From positions 8,397,501-8,461,500 of the forward strand of contig WPIO01000004.1 in assembly GCA_009760855.2 (NCBI GenBank): a stretch of DNA of 64,000 bases. The letters are read 5' to 3'. How positions within the stretch are numbered: position 1 is the stretch's first letter; each line of letters starts with the position of its first letter. This DNA is from Cristatella mucedo (Eukaryota; Bryozoa; Phylactolaemata; Cristatellidae). This document shows positions 1 through 11,612 of this stretch, piece after piece. Made by a program: the position numbers and the translations under genes. Under the pieces are notes generated by a model, which saw only the letters and a list, made by a program, of their open reading frames with translations, searched no databases and was not told the DNA's origin.

Positions 1-37
1 CAATTTTTTATTTTTATGTACCGGTGATGTGCTGTAG

Positions 38-151
38 ATCGAAACATGCAAGTCATTCGTCACGAGGGTTTCTCTGTCAATGCAGTTCCTGTCAATGTCA
101 ACCGAAAGATCACGCGTGACGACATTCTGCCATCAGGATTTACTCTGCTAG
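38..151 (+). CDS. Candidate internal exon of an unidentified plus-strand gene, cut by the window edge
   Basis: A pyrimidine-rich stretch with T runs ends in a TAG acceptor at 35-37, and a consensus GTGAGT donor follows base 151. The frame between them is open and encodes about 37 residues, including RHEGFSVNAVPVNVN and DDILPSGFTLL, a mixed polar/hydrophobic composition typical of real protein rather than repeat translation. Both junctions are phase 1. I do not recognise the family. The rest of the gene must lie upstream of the window and possibly in later exons that I could not find in the following kilobases. An ATG at 46-48 is in frame, so a first-exon reading is possible, but the good acceptor favours an internal exon. 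Confidence 0.45.
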   Translation: METCKSFVTRVSLSMQFLSMSTERSRVTTFCHQDLLC

Positions 152-1319
152 GTGAGTCTTGTCACTGATTGATACCACACAGGGGGATTTAGTAATTTAA
201 GGAGACAGCTCTAAGTGGTGTTATGCTAAATGCCTGCCTGAACTAAAGTGCGCTATGAAATATGTTGCATCTCATTGTGTCGTGATTGTAGTCGGTCTGT
301 GTATGCACCTGTGGATAGAAACAGTCTTCCCTTCATTTAAAATCCGGCTAGTTATCATCCAGATAGTTGGAATCCGGCTAATTATAACAGCTGTAATAAT
401 GATAAGACATTTGTACGATGCCCTTAAAGAACCAAATCTCTTTAGAGGCACTTGAAATAATTAGCAGCTGGAAGCACCTGAGCAACGATGGCTTACTGAT
501 ACTGATACCTTTACTGGCTTCCCAAACGTTATCAAGGTTAGTATCGTAGAGCAGTCCTCGGCTCGTAGACCAAGCTCCAGACCAGAACTTCTATACTCCG
601 GGCCATCTTACATGGCAAGTGGACTAAACCACCGTGCGACGACGTTGCTGGGAAAGTGTTCATCGACTTTCTGGGCAGCAGCTTACTTACTATGCCGTTC
701 AGCTTTGCACTCGTGTACAACCGAATGTAAACTCAAATGCAAAAGTGTTTGGGTGGCTGGGGCTGCTGCTTTGATGGCTGGGGCAGTTGCCTTGATGGTT
801 GCTTGCCTGTAGGCATTTTTTGAGTAAATTTCAGTCATCAAAAATATGCCCACCGGTTGCATTTACAAAAAGAAACCTATTCCTGCAATAATCGCATATC
901 ATACTTTGTTTATCAAGTTAATGTCACATTGCATGCCCCTTATTTGCAATGACCCACCATCCATGACCTCCAGGCATGGAGCTGATCAAGTGGTTGCAAA
1001 TATCCGCTGTTATGCTAGCCTGGTCTCGTTGCAAGTGTTCAAATAGCACATCACCGGATGGTACGGCATCGTTGCCGTAACCGTCGCACAACCTCACCCC
1101 ACAAATGTTCGATTGGGTCAAGGTCCACAGATTGACTGGGCTCATCCGTAAGCGCCACATTAGGGTAACCAAACTCAAAATGTTAAAAAAATACTTAACT
1201 TTGACGATGGTGTGTTTCGGACACTTAGTGTATTGGAAAATATAAACCAGTTCATGAAGTGCCATTGCACTTGGTATCCGACATTGTGAAGAAGGTATAA
1301 ATACACGTCTTGGGCCGAG
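152..1319. other. No gene or repeat recognised
   Basis: Short frames only. There is a small local repeat of GGCTGGGGC-type words at 755-795. The stretch may be intron of the left-edge gene, but no second exon with good splice signals was found. Confidence 0.4.
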
Positions 1320-1472
1320 CTGGTTTGGTCCAGTGGTTAAGGTGCTCACCCCGACCAAGGTCTGGCTGAGGTCGTTGGCTTGAGTCCCCGAGGCATATGT
1401 GACGCGCCTGAATAGAGATTAAGTTCTCCTGGGGCACTATACAAATGAATTATATTATTAATATTATTATGC
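1320..1472 (+). mobile_element. SINE 1 copy a (tRNA-derived, LINE A-like tail)
   Basis: A tRNA-like head carries an A-box-like word (GGTCCAGTGGTTAAGG, about 1,329-1,344) and a decayed B box (GGCTTGAGTCC, about 1,376). It is followed by a body ending in AGATTAAGTTCTCCTGGGGC and an AT/ATT-rich tail (about 1,440-1,470). The last 60 bases resemble the 3' end of LINE A in this window. Related copies are at 22.4, 23.0 (inverted) and 48.4 kb. Confidence 0.65.
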
Positions 1473-4235
1473 GCAATGTGCGATGCAGGACTCCTACGCC
1501 ATTTCTGCCGAAGCACCAACATACTTTGACACATTTACCGCCGAATTTAACCGTCGGCATTTGTAGGAGTAGACTTTGTTGGGTTACGAACTCACGTCAA
1601 GCTTTCCTTTACAGTTCGAAAAGAGCTTGATTTTCTTTCGCCTTTCCATGTGTTTCTACTCCAATCTTCAGCAGTCCAGTTGATCCAAGACATGGCTCAC
1701 TGTAAACGGCTTACCATGTTCTTTGCGGACCGAAGTGGTTTTCTCCTAGCGACTCAAAAAGGCAGACCAGCCTCGTCCAATCGCCTTCTGGCAGTATCAC
1801 TGCTAGCTCACTTCCCAGACGAGGCTTGTAGACTTTGATTACGAGAGCTTGTATCGGAGCAAAACGGTCTTTTAACGCCTCCGAGTTTAGGACCGGCGTT
1901 TTCCAGCCTAGTGTGGTAGTGTTAGTGGCAGCGGCCGAAGCCCGACCGAGAGGCATTTAAAATGGTTCCAGTCTTCACTACCTTCATCGCAAACGTTCTC
2001 TTCGGTATCGATAGAGTTGGATCAATTTGATCGAACTAGTTTCCAGCTTCGTATAGCGCCATAATTTTACTCCTCACGAAGCTTGAAAATCTGGTGACCT
2101 TCGGCTAGTTAGACCGGTAGGATTTTCTTGGTGAAATTAGTATGGCTCAGTGGATTCACAGTATAATTCGAGGTCATTCGCAGCCTTAGGTTTCCGACAT
2201 GAACTGATGAATGGTCGTTTCCACGTGCAACTGATTAGCAAGCCGTCCCCAGTCCCCAGTCTATCTATAGCTCCCTTCGGTTTTAGATTTAAGCTCGGTC
2301 CTTTCGTTTTTGGGATGCACACTTGTTGCTTTCCATTATTATCCTGGGCAAACCTGTCATTTTTAAAGGTTTTTGCTAATGTCACTAGCATTTTACAGAA
2401 ACTAGCACCATTATCGTTTTGATTCGTGCTTGGATATGCAATAATTAGCAGACAGACATCGGGGCACCCTGGCTCTGGTCCAGCCGGGGCCCTAGGTAAA
2501 GCTTCGAATCGAGAAAATCTAGACTGCTCAAATACCTACGTGTTGAGTATGTGCTGAGTTTCTTCTGTTTCTCCGGTAGAGTAGAAATGCTTCATTTCAA
2601 AACTTTTCCTTTGGATCTCATTTTGTTAGCATTCGAAGGATTCGCCCTGTCTTCCCAACCGGCTCTGGGGGGGGGGTGGGGGGGCTGGGCTCGGGAGGGG
2701 ATGGGGTGTGGGAAAAGATTATATTCGCATTTTTTTTATTTTGCTGTACTGTGAGGAGTGTCTATGTGTTGAGCAGCCATTTTATTATAGCCACGCTTGT
2801 TTTTCTCCTAATTCGGTAGGTCGGGCAATTCGAAAGAAGCAGCCCGTGCCATCGGGGCACACCCACTATGGAGAGGTGCCGGTTTTCCAGGCTTCCGAAA
2901 TATGCGACCGTGAATCGCCATATATTTATTTCTATTTATTTTCCATTTATTTCTAAATAACTAATGACAAAAAATAGATAACAGTTCATTTAGCATAACC
3001 GTTAAGTTACATTCATGTTAATGCAGAACTAATTTGTGATCGATATATCCTGGCATTTGCAAATGTAAGAGACACAGCTGGTGACACGGCAGTTCTGTTG
3101 AGTTCTAGCCCGATGTGGCAGGGTGCTGCTACCTACTTTCCTATTTGGCTCACAGGCATGGGATGTGCAGAATTAAACCGAGTAGGGGGCCACACCATGG
3201 CTTCCTTTTTCCTTTCAGCTGATTCGAGTACCGGCTTTGCTTAATTAATGCCTCAGTACAGCAGGCGATCCGGTGACCACCGAGTGCCGAGAATAGAACA
3301 AATTGACTCGAACGAAAGGAGTTCAAAAGAAAAACGCCTTTCTCGGTGCGTTTTGAGTGTTATTCCACGAGCATTCGCACGGCGAACTGACTCTTAAAGA
3401 CATTGCTACGTGAGAGTTATAACCCTCTTCTCTAGGTCATTCTGTCTTGACCGTAGCAAGTTGCATAAGGAAGGGCATCTACGACTACCGTCGTCGGTAG
3501 GCGCTGGTGACTCGCTCTGCTCCTGGCTTCTGCTCCGACTTGAGCTGACTTCGGCTGACACGTGATGTCAGCTGCAGCCAGCCTAAGGTTAGGTGACATC
3601 TGCTTCTCTCAGCTGTGATCAGATACTCTCGGCTTGGGTGCTGGGCCGTAGTCATAGGCTGTTCACGGTGGCCACAGGCTGACGTGCTGGCAGCATGGCC
3701 CCACGTGGCACCAATTGCCGGCTACCCTTTGTCTTCCGAAGTCGCCCTCTCCCCCCCCCCGACTTGTACCTGTGGAGAGTGGGCTAAACCAGGGCATTGC
3801 CACATTGACACGTGCTGGCATTGCCACATTGGCTCTACCACCACAAGTCTTTTTTCTTACTCTCCCGAGTTTGTAGCTATCGTGCACTCGAGGTGCTGCA
3901 TGCAAAAGTATGTATGATTTATCTCATATTTGGTGGAAACAAACTTTTTGTTTACTTCTGGTGTTGTCCAATAGCCTAGCCTAGCCACCTTGATCAAGAG
4001 AGCAAAGATGCCACGTTGCAAAGGTCACGGTAGAATCTGTTCAGCTTGTTAGCAATCAATGTAGATGTCTGGCCAGGGATCTGTTGAGTTCAGCAAAGCT
4101 GTAGCAGCTTCGCGAGATCTCGACCTGTCTCGTTGAGGTGTGAAGCACGACGTGCTTACTCAACAGTCAGTGCCAGTTCCACAGATACTGCATGCTAAAC
4201 TATGTTGCTCACTATTTGTTTTCGTGGTAAGCCAG
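1473..4235. other. No gene recognised
   Basis: Short frames only. The stretch holds a G-rich homopolymer patch (about 2,668-2,704), an AT-rich TTTATT-repeating patch (2,920-2,960) and a run of Cs near 3,750. None of the reading frames has coding character. Confidence 0.4.
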
Positions 4236-5250
4236 CTAAATAGCAGAAACGATTTTGAAAATCACGGCAGGTGAGAGCAGCTTGCTGTACGGTCGGGAAA
4301 GTGATGACAGAATCACCTGGTGTTTTGGTAGGCAATCACCACTGGCTACCCGAGACCCGACCGAGCCCCCTGACCCTTCGACATGCAACAGCTGCAAATG
4401 CCTGGGCATCCTATGGCTCGCCCTGCTCTCCACCACCGCAGCAATCTGGATTTGGAGCCCGTTGGCCCCATCGTCTATAGTGGCAGTCCCCAGGCTGCTC
4501 TCGAGTTCTCTCGAGCCGGTTCTTGAGCCTCGAGAACTACGCTCCGAGAAGGCCGCACCGAGTGGCAGCAAGTCCTCCTCAGTGAAGGCTACAGCAGTAC
4601 GCTGAGCGCGATGCTGCCTTGTCACGCGGTCGCCAGCGCCCCCACACGGTCGCCAGCGCCTGCTCGTGCGTGGGCACGTACGCACGTGCTGCCTAGGCGA
4701 CTCTGCAGCAACATGCACGGCTCGCCGTTGTGAACTTTCGGCTGGTTTACTCTTCTCTTCTTCGGGTGCAGTCTGCCCGGCTCGTAGCGTAGCCCGAATC
4801 CATTGCAGGTCGTGGGCGGAAAGTATACCATGCCATCGTTTGGGAGTGACGACCAGCCCCGCGCGTGCCGAGCTGCATGGCTCGCCGTGCCGCCTCGGGC
4901 CGCCCTCACGGACCGGAAGAAGGGCTCGGGAAGGAGAACGGTCGCCCCGAGGAGAGGCCGAGAAGGAGCGCAGCCAGCCTCGGGCGACCCGAACTGCTCG
5001 CGGCTCATGTGCTGCCATGGAGACGGTGGCTTGGCTGCAGCCGCAGAGCTTTGTCTCCCCAGTGCTGCTGCTGCCTCCACCCAGCTCGGCTTGGCCTTTG
5101 ACACTAGCAGTGCCGTACTGTATCCGGTCGCTGTGTAAGTAGTCGTGGCAGCGAAGTCAGACTCCTTTGCCCGGCGATCCCTGCGCCGTGTGAAGAAGAG
5201 CGGCTGTGCAGCAGACCGCTCGGCCGGCGTCGGGGCTCTGTATCCGCCCC
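4236..5250. other. GC-rich, CpG-rich block with long overlapping frames; coding status unclear
   Basis: Frames of 110 to 260 codons are open on both strands, as expected from base composition alone. On the plus strand a GTAAGT donor-like word occurs at about 5,136 after a long frame, and AATAAA occurs at about 5,275. The block lies just beyond the stop codon of the minus-strand receptor gene and could be its 3' UTR, or a promoter or first exon of another gene. No conserved domain is visible. Confidence 0.2.
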
Positions 5251-5702
5251 CGCCCCACCCCCCCCCCTGCTGAGAATAAAACGAGGCCGTGCCGGAAGAT
5301 GGCAATTTGTGGACAAAAGTTTGTAATAGTATATGCACTTACTGGTCATAGCATCGTCCTGCCCTTAAGCAAGTTGAGCGGGATGTGAGGGGCTGATTGA
5401 CGACGACAGGCAGCTCGTTTGGCAACTGCTCAGCCCGCGCCGTCTAGGGTGTGGCTGGCACGGGCGGGCGAGCAGCGCGCGGCGATAGATGCGCACTGCT
5501 CGCCCGGCGCTCTCTGGAGACCGGTGATTTTTGGCACAAATGCGTCAAACTGTCGACAAAACTTTAACCAAGCTGAGAGACGGGATGCGATAGAGAGTGC
5601 AGGCCACCTACCCCCACCGGGGCGGGGGGGCCTGGGCGAGACCCGGCTACGCGCTAGCGTTCAGCGCCAACATCGCCCGTCAGGGGCGGCGTGCGCGTAG
5701 GG

Positions 5703-6646
5703 CTACAGCGCCGTCACGAGCGTGCCGCCGACTGTGGACAGCTGGTCGCCACTGGCTGGTGCGTACGAGTTGGCTTCGAAGTCAGCCGACGGCCACCAGG
5801 TGTCGGCCGAAGACGTCGACGGGCTTCTGCTGCTCTCGCTGCTCATCTCGTGCGCCGAGACAAAGTGGCCGCTCGTGCTCGACCTGCCGCTGCCCTCCTC
5901 CTGCTGCTGCTGCTGCTGCTGTAGACGCGAGGCAGCTGCAGCTGCGCAGCGGCTTCCGTCGTCTGCCCCGTCCTCGAGCTCGTCCTCGTCCATGAGGTCG
6001 GTGACCACCGACCGCCTCGGGTGACTCTGCCACCGCTGTGCTGCCTCCGTGCAGAGCCTCGGCGCCTCTACCACTGCTGCCACGTGCCGCCCTTGCTCGG
6101 CAGCAGCAGCAGCCACGATAGCGATACCTTCCGGATCCTGCTTCTGCTCCCTGCTGCTGCTGCTGCTGTCGCAGCTGTCGACTTGCTGCTGCTGGTGCTG
6201 CTGCCCATTCGGCGTTGCCGGTCGGTCCAGCTCTGCTGTCTCCGGCGCTGGCGGCTGCCCACTGACCGGCACCGGTGGTGGTGGCGGCAGCGGCAGCTGG
6301 TCGTTGGCGGGCAGCGGCTGCTGAGCTGGCGGCGGCGGCAGCGCGTGCGGGCTTCCGGCTCCGGTGTCCGCAGCGGCGCATCTATCGTCATTGGCCACTT
6401 CGTCCGAGAGGGCGGTGGCCTGCTGCAGGGTCGCTCGCTCGGTGCCGCAGCTGCCGCTGTTGCCGTCGGCGTCTGCTTGACGGGTCGCGACAAGCAGTGG
6501 CATTGCTTCCTCCCCGCCGCTGACGTCGTGAGTTCGAGCAGCGGTGGCCATCTTGCGTTCGCGGCTCAGCCGCGGGTGCACGCAGAACAGCATCACGCAG
6601 ACGGAGCCGATGAGAAAGAGTGCTCCGATGACTCCGCATACGAGTC
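5703..6646 (-). CDS. Receptor gene exon 4: transmembrane helix and cytoplasmic tail
   Basis: The acceptor (pyrimidine-rich CTCTTGCTTTTACCGCGACAG) precedes 6,646, phase 1. The first residues form a 22-residue hydrophobic helix (LVCGVIGALFLIGSVCVMLF plus Cys-Val) followed by a basic stop-transfer, giving type I topology. The roughly 290-residue tail holds a Pro-rich stretch, Gln/His runs, an acidic patch (DLMDEDELEDGADDG), a Q7 run, a Ser-rich region and the C terminus VTAL, which fits a class I PDZ ligand. CAG/CTG runs make it prone to length variation. The stop is TAG at 5,705-5,703. The frame is open upstream to a TAA near 6,770, so other acceptors are possible but less good. Confidence 0.7.
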
Positions 6647-9600
6647 CTGTCGCGGTAAAAGCAAGAGTGGGCATGTGACGACGATGCGGCAGGCAGCTCA
6701 TGCGGCAGGGCAGGCACGGGTTACCGGTTCTTTTGCAACCTTCTTTTTTGCTCCGTCCGAATTCATTGCTCTCGTTTTATAAAGTGCCTAGACAGACATT
6801 TGGTTCTCTTGGTGGGGTGTATGCATATTTTATTATTATCATTATTATCGTCGGCTGTAATGTAATGTAACGTATCTCCTTCTGTAACTCCACAAAGTCA
6901 TAAAAACCATGTCGGTGTTATGCAGGAGAGTTTTGTATAGCGCACTCACAGCCTAAGCTGCTTTCGGTACCCAACAGACTTCGTCTCATGCAACAAAGAG
7001 AAAATGGGAAGCATATCAGAGTCAGGAGAGCAGTTGAGGTAGTGAGTAGCATGGAAGTAGCAGCTCAGGACCGCTGAAAAGGATGTGCCATAGTCGGCAG
7101 TAGGAGAGTAGTTGTCGTTGGCTAAGAATTGTGGAAGCGAGTTCCACAGTCTAGGACCTGCAGACTGTACTTTCCAAACAGGCCTTTGTGGAAACAGGTG
7201 ATTGGACGGATCAAACTGGAGCTGTGAAGCTGTGCTAATACTACTACTACTACTACTAATAATACATGCTTATACTGCCCCAAGAGAACTAAATCTCGTT
7301 TTAGGCACATGACATGTGTCATGCCAAGTCAGGAAACGTCGTGACGTCAGTCGGTAGTGGGATTCGGGCTTTGTGAGCATACGAACTTTAAGCGCAGCAG
7401 TGTACAAAGGATTTGAGGTCCTTCAAAATCACATCTAAACGGAGTCAGAAGAAGAGCCGATGGTAGCCGATGTGAAGCCAAATTAACAAGCAGTTCCGAT
7501 AGGTAGGCAGCAGCAAGTGAATGTAGGGGCGCAGAAGTGAGCGACAGAGCCTCCAAGTCGCTGCACCTCGTGATAAGTAGCAAGTGCATGTCGATGAGAA
7601 GTGCTGTAGTTGGCCATTGCTACCTGCACGACTGACACGCCTAGCTGCAGAGTTTCGCACAGCTGTAAACATCCTATTGTACATGAGCTGAGGACCTAAC
7701 AGTATTGAATTACAGAAGTGTAGATGGGATTTTACAAATGCACCTACTAGCTTGGCAGTGGCATCCCAAAATCTAAGCAAGATCGAATTTTCTCGAAGTG
7801 TTTTGCAATGGAAACGTGGTCAACTTTTATGTTGAGCTGATGCGGTCACCCAGCAAAAGCCTTTGCATAACATGAACTTAAAAGAAGTATCAGCTGTAAC
7901 ATGTAACGTTTGAAAGGACGTGTATGTGGGCGAGTTCTTCGGGGGGGGGGGGTTCTTGCCAGCCAACACGTGTCGGTGTGAAACCTTTTGAAGCGAAGCA
8001 GGTTTGAGAGACGATGGTTTGCTCGATTAGTCGAAGTTAAAGACGATGTGACTGGCTGCTGCTGGCTGTAACTCACTGCTTGCTGGCCTACCAGCATGTG
8101 CAATCAGGCCATTGCAGCTGGTGCAAAAGTCTGCAACTAGGCTTGTCTGTCGTGAGCGTCGCAGTTGCCAAATCGCACCACTTCTCGCCGACCTGCACTG
8201 GCTATCAGTCAAGCAACGGATCGACTTGAAAGTTTTGTCACTCACTTTTAGGTCCCTTCATTCTTTGGCTCATGCCTATCTCTCAGATTTACTCCCCCAT
8301 CAGGCCAAGCATTATACCACCTGCTTTTCGGAATCCAACAGTTTACCACTACCTCGTACAAACCTCAAATCCTTTGGAGATCGTGCATTTACTTCGTATG
8401 CTCCTAAAGCCTGGAACTCCTTCCCGACTTGCGTCATAACATCCCCTGACTTGACCACATTTAATAACAACTTGAAAACATCTATTTAGGACAGCATTTA
8501 GTGGATCCCTGTGATTCGTCCTTCACGTGCTTATGCGTGCTGACACTGTGCATGCTGCCACTAACCACATTTGCATGCTGACCCTGTGCATGTCAACCCT
8601 AACCATGTTATTCATGTTGTTCATCAAGCATGATATTACTCACGATTCAATCGTGTTTCCCTTTGCAGCAAATGTAAAGCGCCTAGAAAGAGATTGAGTT
8701 CTCTGAGGGCGCTTTATCAAGTGCATGTTATTATTATTTGCCACGAACCGCCCATAGACGATCCAGCCAGCTGCTGCTGCCACAGGGCTTCAATCTGCTT
8801 GAAGAAATCTTAATCTGCACGAAGCAGATTAAGCAAATTAAGGGCTTAATCTGCTTCGTGCTGAAGTTCGTGCTTGTCTGCCGCTGCCTGTGTTGCTGCT
8901 ACTGTCGGTGCGGTCTTCCCGTTTTTAAGCCTGGTGCTCTCATTCTGAAATACATTCCACGCATTCCTAGCTAAGCAGGGGAACCGAAGTTTGGGTGTTC
9001 GCAGAGTGTCACCTCGGTCGATTAGTTGCGCACATTAGATAGCCTCGTATAGCTGGCCGTGGCGACTGTCTTGTCACCGTCCCTTGGAGGATCTCCTTGT
9101 CTCCTGACGGATGCGCAGTGTAATTGTTTGCGGTCTGTTCATTGATGCTCCAGATTCAAGCTATCGACTGCCCAGTGTCTCCCAGGCAAGCACACAGGGC
9201 AGCTGCGCCGCCGACGCCGTCGAAGTGCAATGCTGCCTCCACAGTGCACCTACTGGCGCGCCTGCACGCGCCTGCATGAGCCATCGGCCGGGCCCAGGCT
9301 TACCCAGCAAAGCTTTCTCGCCTTTTCCAAGGCTCGTGAGGAACATGCTGGCAGTCCATAGAATTTGGTGTCCTGCTGCAGATTCTGCCGGTGCCTGTGT
9401 CCTGTCGTGGACCGTGGCAGCTTTGCTCGGTACGTGTCGGTTGCCGTTTTTAAAAGGAGGCCGAACGGTGGTCGCAACAGCCCCGGCGGATATCTTCGCC
9501 TCCGCTGGCAGCAGGGTCGCAGTCTTGCTGCTGGCAGCACCGGCATCAGCGCCTCCTCCTCCGCTGCCTACAGCCGTAGCTGCCGCCACCGATGCGGCTG

Positions 9601-11560
9601 CCTCCGATGGCGAGGTTGCTCTGTGGTGCTCTGCAAAACACAGCAACGGTCGTGCTGTAGAATCCTTTGATGTACGGTCGTGTGGACCGTACATGGTACC
9701 TGACAATTGCTCACACCCCTCCCCTTGCCCCCTCGGTGTTTTGCAGGCCTCCTAGCCAGAAGAGCCAACGAATCGCTCGAGGGCCTTGCACTTTGGGCCT
9801 TGCTGCCAGGCTACGGAGGGCCTGGCAGCACAGCAGTCACGCCCCTCCCCCTGTGGGGGGGGGTCAGGATCGGAAGTCTGGGGATCTGCTTCAATCAAGC
9901 TCCTTGACCACTGGTTGGAGAGAGAAAAAAAAGATATGCTCTTAAGGCCTGCGAGCAGCAGCAGCTGCAGGCTAGCTAAACCTTACCCGGTCCACGAAAC
10001 AAAGGGATGTCAAACTGCAGCTGTGCAGCGGCCTGTGCCACCTCGGCTCTGCTACAAGGGCTAAACAAGGGCTTCTTTATTTACCAACGTTCAACTGCAA
10101 GCAGCTAGCAACTGAGGCGGCTACTTCGTGGCTGTGCCGACGTGAAGTGGGGGGGGGGCGTTGGATAGGGGGATTTGGAGGCATTGGTCCATACTTCTGC
10201 TTTCGCACTGGTCCATACCGGACCCGTGCGGAGGCCACGGTGGGGCAGGCCGATCCAGGGACTTCAGCCGAGGTCTTTATACGGATGGTCTCGGGCACTC
10301 TTTCGAGCTATGCAGTGAGCATTGCAAAGAGGTTTGGCTGATCGAGTTGCCACGCTCAGTTTCGACTGCCGACGCCAGCCGCTGGAGTAAGGCAGTCAGT
10401 CAGCAGCTGATGGAGTCCTTGGATGGCCCCTGCCTGCCCCGCCCCCCAGTGCGTACCTGATCTAAACCGCAGCTGTGGCAATTTGCTGCTGATTCCGACT
10501 TGCTGCTGATTCCGAGTTGCCTGCCCACTAGCTAGGCTAGCTTTTCTAGGGTATGCCGCCTGACTGGTTGAGATGGCTCGTGATGGTTCGTGGCAAGCAA
10601 AGCCAGTTGCCAGCTGCACGGGGTGACTTGCTAAGACCATTATCGCCAGGCCGGCCCTGCCCAGCCCGGCCCGGCTGTCACCACTGCAGGTGCTCTCTGC
10701 CAACTCTCTGCACTGGCCACTCTCCAGATGTCAATTAGCCATTTGGGTTCGACAACTCGACGGCAAGCGACTGGCTCAGCAGCAGGCCACCGGTGGCTGG
10801 TATTAATGCCCTGCCGAGAAGGCCGGCTGCCGGTATTAATGTAGGTTCGAGCAGAAGGAGAAAAGGCAGCCTTATGACCTGCTGGCCGAGCTGCTGCTGG
10901 CCATAACCGCAATTAGCAGAGTAAACTCTGTTGCTTGGGTTATCGAGTGGACGCAGGCAGCGTCAAAGCTCTGACGCCTCGAAACCAGCCTCCACTTCAG
11001 GCCCGCCACCTGCTGCTGCGCTTCACTCCGGCCTCCTTGCCAACCCGAAAAGCAGGCAGAGCTATGGCCGAGTGGCTGCAGCCTGCTGCTTCGATGGCTG
11101 CACTCTACGAAACACTGATCAGTTTCGAGTGCCAGGCTGCTGTCGACTGCCCAAGGAAGGTGTTCCTGCGGCAGCTTTGAATCGCAGCTTTGACAGCATT
11201 TAGGGCGGTTGAATGTCATCACCAGGCATCAGCAGCAGAGCCTAGATCCTGGCAGCAGAGCCTAGATCCAGCCTCCTATCGCCACTTCATTCTCGTGTCT
11301 GTCCTAGTCTTATGCCACCACGGCCTAGTTTCAGAATTGTGATCAGTTCGACGAGGCGTCATATCATGTGATTCAGATGATATGATGCTGCAATTGTGAG
11401 CAGAGTGCAAGAGCAGTCAATAATGAATGATCAAGCTTCGGCTGTGTGCACAGCTGCAATTGGCCAATTCTCAACTACCATTCACTTTTCCGCCTGCCCC
11501 TATAGAACGGACATATAAAGACATTCAGCTCTTATCATATATGCTCTATTTTTAGCAGGT

Positions 11561-11612
<52 letters not shown>

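Noticed and set aside
4236-5018. 260-codon minus frame downstream of the receptor stop
   Set aside because: Arg/Ser/Ala-rich translation of a CpG-rich block, no domain, both strands open.
8112-8489. 125-codon frame as a host gene
   Set aside because: It matches the C terminus of CR1/L2 ORF2 and is repeated many times in the window.
9111-9755. 214-codon plus frame opposite exon 3
   Set aside because: It is antisense to an exon with matching phases and has no domain; likely a GC-driven shadow.
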